64,000 nucleotides of DNA from Ephydatia muelleri (taxonomy: Eukaryota > Porifera > Demospongiae > Spongillida > Spongillidae). Location: NCBI GenBank assembly GCA_013339895.1, contig JABACO010000002.1, positions 10,046,020 through 10,110,019 of the forward strand, given 5' to 3'. Positions 11,252 to 23,400 of this stretch are shown here, piece after piece (the first letter of the stretch is position 1; the number at the start of each line of letters is the position of its first letter). The notes under the pieces are model-generated. The model had not been told where the DNA came from, did not search any database, and saw only the letters and a list, made by a program, of their open reading frames with translations. The position numbers were made by a program, and so were the translations under genes.

Positions 11252-14180
11252 TTAAAAACCAAACTCATATTTCAGTGCATTTTTTTTTGTATTTGTATGA
11301 AGTTGCATCCAATACCTTTCTTTCGAATTCTTCTTCTTGTGAAAAATATTGTCATAAAGATAAGTAGCAGTATAAAGAGTAGTCCAAGTGGGATAGCAAT
11401 GCTCGGGGCAGTTATGCTGATTCCTGAAATAGCATGATATTTCAACATTCTTTAGTGTCACCACCAGCAGCTCCTACCTGCTACCTCGCAGAAGCGGCCT
11501 GAGTAATCCCCACTGCACTGACATATTTCTGGTAAAAGGAAACTTTCGTTCCTACCACACCTCTGTTTGCAAATGGTTAGACGTTAAACACTTTATTGTG
11601 TAACATTCATGCAGTTACTTGGCATGTTCCCTCATTCTGGCAAGGACATGGGAGGCAAACATGGGCTGCATATGTGTCATTACACCATCCATCTGTGGAC
11701 ACAAAAAATTGACCAGCTGCTGTATTCAGATTCCTTTTTATAATACTGAGTCACCTAGGAAACTGTGCTGTTTGTCTGTTAGCACATAGCCTTCACGGCA
11801 GTCACAGTGAAATGAGCCAGGCTCATTGATACATATCTGTTCACACAATCCCAGTCCATTGCTTGTGCTGCTACACTCATCAATGTCTGATATGGGGGAG
11901 GTTCAACACTTGAATTTGTACAGTTGTATGTCCATACATGTAAGACAAGCTTACCGTTACAATTGTAACCATTACTTTGCAAAGCATAACCAGATATGCA
12001 TCCACAATTGTATGACCCAATTGTGTTGGTGCAGGTCTGTTGACATGGGCTGAGGCCATTGCTCGATGAGCATTCATCAGTATCTAAATACAATATTGAA
12101 TGTGTTTGAAGTAAAATAGGATCAGATAATATAAGATCAGCTGAACTATTTAGTAGTATTCGTACCATTGCAATAGTATCCAAACTGGGTGTAACCAGTG
12201 TTACAACTGCAGTAATATGATCCAACTGTGTTTGTGCACTTTTGCTGACAATAACCAAGACCCGCATTTAAAGAACATTCGTTGACATCTGCAAACGTGC
12301 ATCAGTTAACACTTCATTAGTTTGTTCCATGCTGAACTCACCAATACATGACCTCCCATCATTAGCAAGAGCATAACCAATAGTACAGCCACATTGGTAC
12401 GATCCAGGTGTATTGATGCAAGTCTGATCACATGGACCATGACCATTGTTTGTTGCACATTCATCCGTATCTTATGTAGTAATATTTGGTGAAGGTAAAT
12501 GTATACATTAATAATGTATTTTCCAGTAACAGTTAACATTTCATCATTTAGAAGTAAAATGGCAACATGTAATATGAGATCAGTTGCACTATTTAGTAGC
12601 ATTAGTACCATTGCAGTAGTATCCAAACTGGGTGTAACCAGTGTTACAACTGCAGTTATATGATCCAACTGTATTTGTGCACCTTTGCTGACAATAACCA
12701 AGACCCGCATTTAAAGAACATTCATTGACATCTGCAAACGTGCATCAGTTAACACTTCATTAGTTTGTTCCATGCTGAACTCACCAATACATGACCTCCC
12801 ATTGGCAGCAAGAGCATAACCAATAGTACAGCCACATTGGTATGATCCAGGTGTATTGATGCAAGTCTGATCACATGGACCATGGCCATTGTTTGTTGCA
12901 CATTCATCCGTATCTTATGTAGTAATATTTGGTGAAGGTAAATGTATACATTAATAATACAATTTCCCGACCATTGCAGTAATAGATCCCAGAGGGTGTG
13001 TAACCAGAATAGCAGCTGCAGGAAAATGATCCTATCGTATTTGTACATATGTGTTGACAAGGACTAAGACCTCCATGTAATGAGCACTCATCTATGTCTG
13101 GTATTATAAGACATCAGTCAATTAACACACAGATGCTATTACATTTCGCAATCCTACCATGGCACAAGGAACCAACTTGATCATATCCAGAGTAACAGCT
13201 GCAATAGTAGGATCCAGGTGTGTTGGTGCAGGAATGATGGCATGGAGAATTTGAGCATTCATTTATATCTACAAGACAGAATATTAACACATGTTTCAGT
13301 GAAGTCATGAAATCTAATTAAACTCAAAGAAATAAAATGTTCTCTCTTTTATATACCATCCGTTTCATACACAATCCATTTTCATCTATGTCAAACTTTT
13401 ATGCTAATTAAACAGCATTTTTGAGCACATGGTTTTTATTTATCAAAATACCACATTCCATATACATGTATTTGCATGTACTTGATACTTATGCATATTT
13501 ATTAAAATACTATTATATAATCAACAGTATCATTCATACCATCACACTGAAATCCATTGGATGTATATCCAGATCTACATGAACAGCTGAATGATCCACA
13601 TGTGTTTGAACAGGTCTGTTGACATTGTGATGCACATTCGTTGATATCTGTGAAAATAAAATAATCCAGAAACCTTATTAGTAATAATGTCTAATTACAT
13701 GTAGCTAGCTTAATATCGTTTTGCTACTGCCATTCATTTAACCCATCGGCATATGTTGCTAACATACTTGACTAAATCATGGGATATTTGTTAAATGCAA
13801 ACAGTGCTCCCTACCTGAAGTTGGTTGCAACAACGTGAAATTTAATGCTTACCAACACAAGCAAATTCATTATTCGTGTAACTCAGTGAATACCCCATGT
13901 CACAGTATACAGAAGTCCTGAAATGAATGCCATAAATATAAGCATGTAATCCTTCAATGGCTAACCCAGAGGAGGTACTCGACTGGTGTGATTGACCATT
14001 ACATAAACCACTGTATGAGAATAAGGCAAATTAACTATCACTTCATAATAGTAATGAACATGTATATCACCTTTGGGCTTGAGTTAGTGAAACAGCTACA
14101 AGCAGGACAAGCAGGGTCTTGCATGAAAGTATACTGGCACTCCAGTAGAGGATTTCCATTCTTACATGTACATGCATCTG
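11252..14180 (-). CDS. EGF-repeat single-pass membrane protein (multi-exon)
   Basis: Minus-strand exons, almost all phase 1-1, each one EGF module. From 5' to 3': 14177-14071 (Cys-rich, [11 protein letters not shown]), about 14027-13854 ([10 protein letters not shown], sushi-like), 13647-13540, 13268-13158, 13097-12972, 12913-12785, 12731-12609, 12470-12342, 12288-12166, 12083-11955, 11886-11755, then 11692-11619 plus 11562-11478 forming a last EGF split by a phase-0 intron, then 11423-11316. Nine modules show the calcium-binding EGF pattern (D-I/V-N/D-E-C ... C-x-N-T-x-G-S-Y/F-x-C-x-C). The 11423-11316 exon encodes [20 protein letters not shown] followed by TRRRIRKK, a membrane helix with a stop-transfer signal. 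So the product is an extracellular EGF stalk, one membrane pass and a cytoplasmic tail whose later exons I could not place. The first exon and signal peptide were not found. The phase between the first two listed exons does not match, so that junction is uncertain. A role in adhesion or signalling is typical of such proteins but is inference. Confidence 0.8.
12110..12995. repeat. 443-bp tandem duplication of two EGF exons
   Basis: Exons 12288-12166 and 12470-12342 recur at exactly +443 bp as 12731-12609 and 12913-12785, with the intron between them and the flanking intron sequence also copied ('aatatttggtgaaggtaaat' near 12481 and 12924). Equal spacing and few differences point to a recent duplication that added two EGF modules. 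Confidence 0.9.
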
Positions 14181-14299
14181 GAGAAAAACACATTCATAGC
14201 AGTTTACGCATGCAATGCTGCTATTTTCATGTAGTGTTTTTGATAGCATGAGCAGTTAAAAGGGGATTTTGGTAGAGTACTTTGAGTGCCATATCGTGC

Positions 14300-15010
14300 G
14301 GCAACCAACTAAGTCCACCTGGGTATTATGGATACATTGTTCTGTGGTTTATATTCTGTGGTCTGTGATTTTGTATTCATCCGTGGCTCTGTTCTACTAT
14401 TGAAACTTGTACTAAGTCATCTGACCACAAAGCAACTGACTTTCCTTGTCAGAGAGTCAGAAAAGATTGGTTCTCGGCACCCCCCGAGGTTTGCTTTGTT
14501 GTGGCTGTATACATGTGGGTCACTTTGGAATTCAGAGGAAATTGGCACACATGTCTCTGTACTGGCCACACATTGCTGCAGACTTCATGGACGTCCGTCA
14601 TTGATGTACAACTTGTACAGAGCAGCAGAGCAAGCCACCAAAGATGATGAAGAGGATGAGATGGCGGATGTGGACACTGTCTGCAAAATCAAGATCATCG
14701 GGGTGCAGCTCAATCCCATGGACCCAGGAATGCTGGCTGGCCATTTGACAAGATATCAGAAATAGACACTAATAGAGATCTGGAGATTTCACTCTCCACA
14801 GCTCATGGGTGCCTCCTCTATGGCTCAAGAGTGGTCATTCCTCCAACCTTACAGTCCCACGTTCTACAGCTATTACACCTATAGGAGGGCACTTTCGAGT
14901 GCAGAGGATGAAACAGTTGGCATGCGCAGCTGTGTACATCCGCAGGTTGGTGACCAAGCAACCAAAAAACTACATGTACGTCGGAAATGTGATTACATCG
15001 GGATCGTTTC
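14300..15010 (+). mobile_element. Fossil fragment of a Ty3/gypsy-type retrotransposon (RNase H to integrase start)
   Basis: Short patches read like the end of RNase H and the start of integrase of a Ty3/gypsy polyprotein: a spacer with IKIIGVQLNPMDPG (about 14690-14735), then LEISLSTAHGCLLYGSRVV and a zinc-binding H2C2-like continuation to about 14960. It is heavily broken with many interruptions, lacks LTRs in the region I could read, and is cut off on the right by other repeats. It looks old. Confidence 0.5.
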
Positions 15011-15290
15011 CGCAAAAGGGACCTTGTGCATACATGATAAAAGCACTAGAAATGTAACAGTTGCGTTGAAATGTATGGCTAATTAAAATTTCCGACCTTA
15101 CAACTCCATGAAAGATACTCCGAAGCTATTAAATTAAAATTCCGAACATTACAACTCCTTGACAGATGCTCCGATTCTCAGTGCGTAAGAAGCAATGTTT
15201 AGAAAACATTTGCATATCAATACATTTGAAATCTTGAAAAAAACATGCATTAGGACGGAAACTTGGAATATTAATAATTACAGAGATGTT
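15000..15290. mobile_element. Fragment(s) of the TGGGATCGTTTCC MITE family
   Basis: GGGATCGTTTCCGCAAAAGG at about 15000 and, facing it, 'gatgctccgattctcagtgcg' and 'tgaaatcttgaaaaaaacatgca' are the terminal and internal parts of the MITE at 62492-62692. They adjoin the large palindrome and probably represent one older copy into or beside which it inserted. Confidence 0.45.
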
Positions 15291-15305
15291 TGCGCCTATA
15301 TTATT

Positions 15306-16104
15306 TGGGACAGTTTCCGCGAAAATGTCCTATGTTTTATAACATATAACTATAAAAATGCTCTGCGCGTGAATCGTCGTAGCGTCCGAACGGTTATTAT
15401 AATGCTGTCGACTTCCTATTTTCACCACATGATGCCACACCATCTCTCTATGGATAAATCGAATATTGTCTCTTAGCTCCACTCCCTGGGGAAAATACAA
15501 GAGGTCTTACCTCCAGGGGTTCGAAACACGAGTATTTCTCTGCAGGAGTGTCGGCATTGCCTCAAATTCGGTTTCCAGTTAGAGAAGCTCTTGAGGTACT
15601 TAAATATCCTTTTCGTTAATTTTTACTTCAACAGATGATAAGATATTTGCTTTCTAAGTTAAAGCGCATTTCCTGCTAGTTTCGCGGGTGGGTCTAACAT
15701 ATACACTCTACAATATTAGACCCAACCCGCGAAACTAGCGGGGAATGTGCTTTAACTTAGAAAGCTAATATCTTATCACCTGTTGAAGTAAAAATTAACA
15801 AAAAGTATATTTAAGTACCTCAAGAGCTTCTCTAACTGGAAACCGAATTTGAGGCAATGCTGACACTCCTGCAGGGAAATACTCGTGTTTCGAACCCCTG
15901 GAGGTGAGACCTCTTGTATTTTCCCCAGGGAGTGGAGCTAGGAGACATTATTCGATGTATCCATAGAGAGATGGTGTGGCATCATGTGGTGAAAATAGGA
16001 AGTCGACAGCATTAACCGTTCGGATGCTACAACGATTCACGCGCAGAGCATTTTTATAACTATAATGTTATAAAACATAGGACATTTTCGCGGAAACTGT
16101 CCCA
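15306..16104. mobile_element. 799-bp palindromic foldback element (TGGGACAGTTTCCGCG termini)
   Basis: The two halves are reverse complements over about 390 bp each, with only scattered mismatches and an approximately 18-base centre near 15700-15717. Ends are TGGGACAGTTTCCGCGAAAA and its complement. A single strand could fold into one very long hairpin. The end motif is shared, with small changes, by shorter MITEs at 22420-22637 and 62492-62692 and by fragments near 15003 and 51590, so this is a giant palindromic member of that family. No coding potential. Confidence 0.85.
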
Positions 16105-16759
16105 TTTGACTTCAATATAAAGCTATAACCATTTAAACATGTCCTATTCATTCATGGAAAAGAGGGATTGGAAAGGGGAGCAATCAACACTTTTTTAACG
16201 CTAGAACGTACAAACGACTTTAACTGTCACAATCAAATTCATAAAGTATTTTCTTGTAGCTCTTTATGTTACGAAGAAGCCTTGGCTTTGAAGAAGTATA
16301 CCGAACAAATTAAACCTTTCCTACTTTTAAAAACACGTGCTACCATTTAATATCAAACTGTATTCCTGAAACCAGCCACTTCCGCGCCACTATTCCGCTG
16401 ACTCGGGCAAGAATAAGGCCTTCGCAAATAATTACCTGATCAGAATACAAAGATCGTAAATTAAAGTTAAAAAAAAAAAAAAACTAAAAACGAATTTACA
16501 AGAAATTACCCATCAAATGTTTTATCCACTGCTCAAATAACCATCTCTATCTAAATTCGTGACTTCTTTTCAGACGTTATAATCCACCCATTTACAGGTT
16601 CACAAATGTGTTATTCACGCGTGGAAGCTACTTCTACGGGGCATTTCCAATCCTATCCATGAATGAACTTATTTTGTGATCTCTTGATGTTTCAGTTTGC
16701 ACACAACTGTGATCGTCGCGCGCACGGATTGGCCGTATTTTTACGTTGAGTGGACTTAG

Positions 16760-16822
16760 TTGTGTGTGTGTGCATGTGTGTGTGTATGCGTGTGTATGTA
16801 TGTGTGCGTGCGTGTGTGTGCG

Positions 16823-16895
<73 letters not shown>
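16760..16895. repeat. (TG)n microsatellite
   Basis: Imperfect TG/CG dinucleotides at 16760-16830, then a pure (TG)n run to about 16893. Cys/Val and Thr/His open frames over it are artefacts. Confidence 0.95.
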
Positions 16896-17300
16896 ATAGC
16901 CATGGCTTTTCGCAGAGTATACTGCATGGTAGCGTTGGTGAGTGCACTTAGTTGATGTGTTAGTAGCCACGTATATGCTATTAGTTATAAACGCTGCAGG
17001 TTCGTACCATGAAGAGACTACTATAAGATACATGTAGCTATACTTCTATTTAACATTTGCACAGACCCTTCGGCTAACAAATCACTCGTTTAAGCCATCT
17101 ACGCAATAATGACTGGCAGTATCGTGGAGTATACATGCTATACCGCCAAGGCTGGAGGCATATGTCACATTTCATACACCGCGCGAACACTAAATCTCAC
17201 CATTCCAGAGTGAGGCTGTTGTACCGTTGAAGTTGCTTAGACTGCAGCTACGCCCCCTTTCAATTTAACATCACAAGAATATTTAATACGTCACAGATAT

Positions 17301-19083
17301 CACGGACGTTTGCGGCTGGACACGACAATAAGTCGATAATTAGGCAATACCGTAATTTACAAAGAACCAAACCCAAAAGTAATATCATATCTCATTATAC
17401 TGTTAGTCTTTTGAGAACCAAAAATCATGCTTACTTTGAGACGTTTAGAAAAATAAATAGCATCTGCAAATGATGTAACACATCTGTAAACAAAACCATC
17501 GACGCGCAAGTACAAGCATTATTATCAGTGATATGCGCAGCCCGTTTTCACGCCCATGTGTCTTTGGCGGGAAAAGAGAGGGTTACTTTAAGCGTGCGTA
17601 GTGGAGGAACCAACCGATAGAAAATGTTAGGCGAGCAATAACGCTCATCAGCACACACGGGAAAACACATATACAACACACAGAACTAGTAACGATTTTT
17701 TAAACCTGTGATGAGTTTTTTATGAATAAAAAGGGCAGTATTGTATGGGGATCTACGCAATGAAGGTAAACCAGCGATGCAGAATGTATGACCTCTTCTT
17801 GACGGAGGCTAGAGAGCTAAGGGGAAAAAGGAGTTCATACAAGTGCAGAGAGTTTGCAGACGATATTTGCACTCCGTCTGTGCAATTAACACAGGCGACG
17901 ACATAATGGGCCACTCACCTACAATCTTTTGTTTATGCAAATAAGTGATGGATGAAAATTATCTGAAGAGCACATAGTTTACATCGCCCTTTAGATTGGA
18001 CAGTGCGCACAGCAGCTGTCTGCAAGAAGGTACCATAAAATAATAATTTGTACTGAATTGATGCATGTATACATGTATGTATACATGTAAGTTTACACTG
18101 GTCTTTCTTACCAAAACAACCAGCCACAAAAGTCAAGTGGTCGTCCAGCAAACTTAAATACACACAGAATTGTTGCTGGCATTTGTGCAGTTGCCCCTCC
18201 CATCCAAATGGGATTTTCACTGGATAAGCACAGTTCCAATCATCCACTGAGTAATCCTGGAGCAGCTGTGGTGTCCCTTATGCCTAATGATTGTGAGCCA
18301 ACCACTGGAGCTTGGAGCTACCATGTAGGGCATTGGTATGCACTGACAGTGGTTCACAGCATAGGTCAAACTCAGATTATTGTGTTATTGTCCAGCAGGT
18401 GGAAGACATGAGACAGTCTGTAGAGAAGATGGTAAGGATTAAAAAAACACTGATTGAAAGCACGCAAACAGAAGGAGGAAATAATCAACAGCACCAAAGT
18501 GACTGACAAGAAATTTGTTGGTCCCTTCGTCAAGCCATTGGACGAAGCCCTCCAATCTTTTAACATCCATAGGCAACAATACTTAGGTGTTTTAGTTGGC
18601 AACCATATACACAAGACCCTCGAGGTATAAGTAAGAATAAAATATGCTCAAAGAGCGTATTGGCATGGCAAACACATATTGCATTCGGTCTCATGGGGTG
18701 AGAAAGAAGCCAATCCATTCATGCACCTTGCAAAGGATGTACCATTCGGTACCAGATCCTGTGAAACATTTGTTCTCATTGTTAAGGAGCACTTACTGAT
18801 TGCAGCTCTACAAAATGTGGCGCCTCCTCCTAAAAGAATTAAATACAATGTAATAATACCGCAAATCAGGATTAACTTCAACAGTAAGTATCGCTGGTAA
18901 AAAAAATCGTGGCTACAAGAACATACGAGAACTAGTTAGTACCATCTGTTACCTTTAATTTCTAGCTTGAATTCAAACTTTCTATTGGTTGGGAACGTGG
19001 AAAACACACTTGGAAGAGGAAAGGTACGTCGAGGGTTACCCGCTTTCAACAGCCATAATCTGCCGTGGCAAGAACTGCTGGCC
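17301..19083 (+). repeat. 1.8-kb module, copy 1 (uninterrupted), with piece of the unknown multi-copy family
   Basis: Nearly the same sequence recurs at 53370-53715 plus 58821-60135. Similarity starts at 'cacggacgtttgcggctgg' and ends at 'gaactgctggcc'. Inside, on the + strand, about 18485-18626 reads VTDKKFVGPFVKPLDEAL and VGNHIHKTLE, followed by a GTATAAG donor-like site; about 18750-18845 reads IVKEHLLIAALQNVAPPPKR. From memory these are the C-terminal motifs of the family seen at 0.1-2.9 kb. An E2F-type word TTTGGCGGGAAAA lies near 17569 in a GC-richer stretch that could be a promoter. No terminal inverted repeats were found. It could be a truncated gene, a segmental duplication or a mobile unit. 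Confidence 0.6.
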
Positions 19084-19089
19084 TAGTGC

Positions 19090-20400
19090 ATCAGCAGCAC
19101 ACTGAGCAAGTGGTCATGGCATCGAGAGATGTGTAGTTTTCACTATAGGTTGACATCTAGCTTCCTCTATAAGTCTCGGTCAATGTTCATAATGGCAAAA
19201 AGAGATGCACATGAAAAAAACAATGTATCAGAAAAGAAGTCAGACAATTTCTGCATTGGTATTCTTTCTTTTGCCCTCTTGCAGGCCGGCCCATTACCCT
19301 GAACACAATCTTTTCATCATTTGCAATCCCTATACATGAACAGATGGTAGCTCATTATACAGTGTGAGCTGTTGAGCAGGGTAGGTGTAAGGGTTACCAT
19401 AAATCATATTCATTTAGGTGGTAGGACTACATGTAGTTACTATGCATGTAAAATCTGCATGCAAGCCTTTGCCACACCGTTTTGATAAAATGTTTGCATG
19501 TATAAATTAGCACATACTTGCCACAATTGAAATGTGCTTACATGTCCTTCCTTGAACGATGTATCGGATACTTTATTTGACGTTTGGTAAGGCTGTGTTG
19601 TGCCATGTGTGTATGTGCGCGTGTATGAATTCATGTGTGCATATGAATCACACTTAGATGTGCAACACACACATGAACACATACACACACATACCATTGA
19701 CCTTCCAATATCGAAAATGGCCAGGTATGCAAAGCTACAGTGAAGAGAACAACAGCCAGACAGACGTACAGTACATGTATGTTTCAAAAAAAGTTCAGAT
19801 ATTACACGTGCACGTGAAATCGTTTAAACGGTGTATCGAAATCGTTTAAACGGAATTCGAAATCGTTCATCCGGTCGTTTGTGAGAGAGTACAACGATAC
19901 TTTGAGTCCAATCAATCTGTTGTGATTCATGGCTTAGTTCAAGTTAGTTGGTTCCATTTCAAATGCCTTGTGCAGAAACCTGCAAAAAAAAAAAAAAAAA
20001 TGAAGTGGTGGTTTTGTAGCCATTGCAAGGCAATAAACATGTACACGTGCGTGCTTGAAAACACATTCTCTTTTTGTTAGTACTGTATGCTTTGCTCTGT
20101 CCATCTTTATTTAACGACTAACGTAAACCAGTCTGTACTCTTGATATTTCCTGAATTATAATCTACTGCCATTTACGGTAGACATTTATATATTGCTCGG
20201 CTACTCTATGTACGCAAAAATATACTAAGTGCTCACATGACAACTGCCGTTATTCGTACCTAGCCAAATCCCGTAACCTAACCAAATAAAAATCCGTAGG
20301 GCCAGGATTAACCGTTTATGAATGACGCGAAATTATTGATAGATTATTCGTCGGATTATTGGTTATTCGTCGGATCGATCGGATCGAGGGCAACAAAACA
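19090..20400. other. No recognised gene
   Basis: Nothing coding that I can support. Two near-tandem copies of 'gaaatcgtttaaacgg' lie at about 19817-19860, and 'ttattcgtcggat' repeats near 20343-20375. Confidence 0.4.
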
Positions 20401-20401
20401 G

Positions 20402-23400
20402 ATGGTATGGCATTTGTACGTGGAGACTGTTGTTGCTGTGAGTTAGGCGTGTATAGGTTCGATAGAGTCCCTGGGTAGACTTGCCTGAATACTGCGCAAC
20501 TAGGTGTAGGTCCGATAAGCCCATTTTGCTGCTTATTTCAAAGCCACGTGGTCGTAAATATGCCGTCTCTGTGTCGTATGCGCGCGGGAGCTTTCTAATT
20601 ATAGCGCTCAATTCATTGTGCAGCCGAAGGAGAAGAAGGTGAAGGGACGAGAGAAGCTGATCCATCCAAACTCCAGGAAGGCACTCCAGCTGTTCAAGAA
20701 GGCACACCGGGACGAGAAGCTTGATAAGTGAGTTACATACATCGTAATAGCAGCGAGGCGCTATTGATGCAGAACAAGCGTAACCGGTTCTGCACGAGTT
20801 AACAAGGGGATGAGGGCAGTCCTGCACTGTAACGCGTACACTTGAATATTGCCGTGTCTGCTTGGGCTGTCATTTGTTGTGGTGATTGTTGTGATTATTG
20901 ATTTGTTGTGGTTCGTTCTGGAGACAACAGGGTGGGGGGTACATGTGATTCAGCAGCTTTGTGCATTGTTTAAACACACAGTACTATTCAAATCATCGTG
21001 ATTAGAGCAGTACATTTATCTGTCCAAAGTGATTATGCACAACTCATGTGATCACAGTGCATGTGATCTCATGTGTAAAGCTATCGCATATTTGGATGTA
21101 TCAATGCATTCATGTGTTTTTTGTTGTTCGCTCAAATGATACAAACCAATCCCATCCTTGTGTTGTTTGATCACATGATACAAACCAATTCCATCCTTAG
21201 GTTGTTTGATCACATGATACAGACCAATCCTATCCTTATGTTGTTTGATCACATGATACCAACCAATCCCATCCTTGTGTTGTTTGATCACATGATACAA
21301 ACCAATCCCATCCTTGTGTTGTTTGATCACATGATACAGACCAATCCTATCCTTGTGTTGTTTGCTCACATGATACAAACCAATCCCATCCTTGTGTTGT
21401 TTGATCACATGATACAAACCAATCCCATCCTTGTGTTGTTTGCTCACATGATACAAACTAATTTCTACACTTACTAAATATCAGGATTTTGACCAGCACT
21501 GTAGAAGACCGTTATACCCTGCTAGCGCACTAGTGGCTTGAACACATTGCCTGTATCTATCTGTGTCTTAGCTTCCAAACAAGCATTGTTTGAGCGGTTT
21601 CAGAGAACATAAAATGTGCTCAATTATATGTCGTGTAATTATAAGTATTGTGCGCAAGAATTGAAGCCTTACACGTTAATGAAGACGGCTGACGCTCTAC
21701 GTGTACATAGCATATGCAAGGTTCCACTGTCGTATTTACCAGGCCTATGTAGCCAACGTGGGACATGCTTTGCCCTTCTACATGTGTCATGTACACACTA
21801 CTTCTTCTATACTTATGCATGTAAATAATGGGTTACATTGTTGTATGCTCCGTAAAATGTGGTTAAAGCATTGCTATCTATCTGAAGCAGACACAACTGC
21901 TACATGTATGTTAACACGACTGCGTCGGTCCTCAGGTAGGATATCCAGGACTATCGCTTTCGTCAGTAGCAGTGCCCTTAAAGGTAGAACCCGTCCTCGG
22001 GGGGTGGGTCTACAATAGCAAGCCTTTTGCTGTTAATGTGCGATTTCGATGGGAGTATTTAATAAATAGTGTCTAAGATATTATTCAGGGTCAGCATGAA
22101 TCCCTGTGGGAATAGTATTCCCATGAGGGTTAGAATATCAATTGCAAATCAGCTGTGTAAATAAGGAGTCAATGCAAAGTGATCTCCAGCATTTCAATTG
22201 GCACGTTTAAGAATCAGTTATATTCAGATTCCTATTGGCATCTACCACACATGATCAGTTAAGCAAAGGGTCGTGTTTATTTACATTACCCGCAGATGTT
22301 GATTCTGCTCATGTTCCAACGGATTACTTATTTTGCTATTCTCCACGTAGGAAGAAGGCAGAAAGGAGTATCTCCAATGCAAATGAAGGTGGGAGTGCAT
22401 GTGTTGGTGGTAGCGTATATGAGATCGTTTCTGTGAAAAGGGACCTAACACATGTTCTTTCAAGATTTCAAATTCTAGAAGTCCGAAATGTCCTCTACAT
22501 ATTGCTTCCTATGCACTGAGAATCAGAGTAGCTGTAAGGCTCTAAATTTTTAAATAGCCATAAACCGTGCATTTCTATTGCGTGTACTGGAAATTTTATA
22601 ATGTATGCATTAGGTCCCTTTCACTGAAATGATCCCATATGTACATGTACAATACATTTTGGTGCACAGCAGTTGAGGTCCATAGCAAGAACATATACAC
22701 TGTATTAGCATCTGGCCATGTGCACAGTACAGACAGAAGCATGGTCATGTGCTCGTAGTTGTGTCGTTTGGTACAGCCATCGCCAGTTGTGGCTAATTGG
22801 AGTGTACATTGCATATCAGTGCATTTGTGATGTACTTCCTGCCGCATAGTTTGTGTCGTGCGGTCCAAATATATAAGTATCCAAATATTGTGCAATGTAC
22901 TAGTACAATGATATTTCACATGCATATAGATATTTTGGTGAATAGCTACATTCTCATATACAGTAATGAAGCTGATGTGGTTCAAGGAGCATCTTGATGC
23001 AAGCAAGAAGTTCTACACACATTCTGAAATGGTTGAATTCGTCGAAAGGTAAGTCTCTCACTACCTCACTTGTCAATTGTCGAGATGATGTTGAAATTTT
23101 AATTCTCTGATGTTAATTATTTTCAATTACATGTACAGCTGATTGAACTTAACATTTTAGTGCAGTGTTTATGTCAACAAGAGGGAGTATCGGGTTCCAC
23201 CTGCAATATTCTTTTGGGATACAGTGTTAAAAAAAAACAAAAAAAAGAATATCATTGGATGGATGATATTTATGTATGCTTATTGCCTTAGCAAAAATAA
23301 TTGTGTTTTGATCTTGCGGAGTGATTTAGGTATGTTGTGACGAAGAAGCACCCTCCCGTGCCCTGCTAAACTCCTCCCACTCTACGTCCACTCCTTACCA

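Noticed and set aside
16634-17033. Long open frames on both strands over the (TG)n tract
   Set aside because: His/Thr and Cys/Val repeats are translations of a dinucleotide microsatellite; same for 9674-10016, 29194-29526 and 46726-47239.
18208-18411. 67-codon + strand ORF in the 1.8-kb module
   Set aside because: Its second copy (59500-59640) carries deletions that break the frame, and the real coding patch lies downstream in another frame.
21052-21477. CRISPR-like array of regular repeats
   Set aside because: The 39-bp units are contiguous with no unique spacers, and the setting is eukaryotic; it is a minisatellite.
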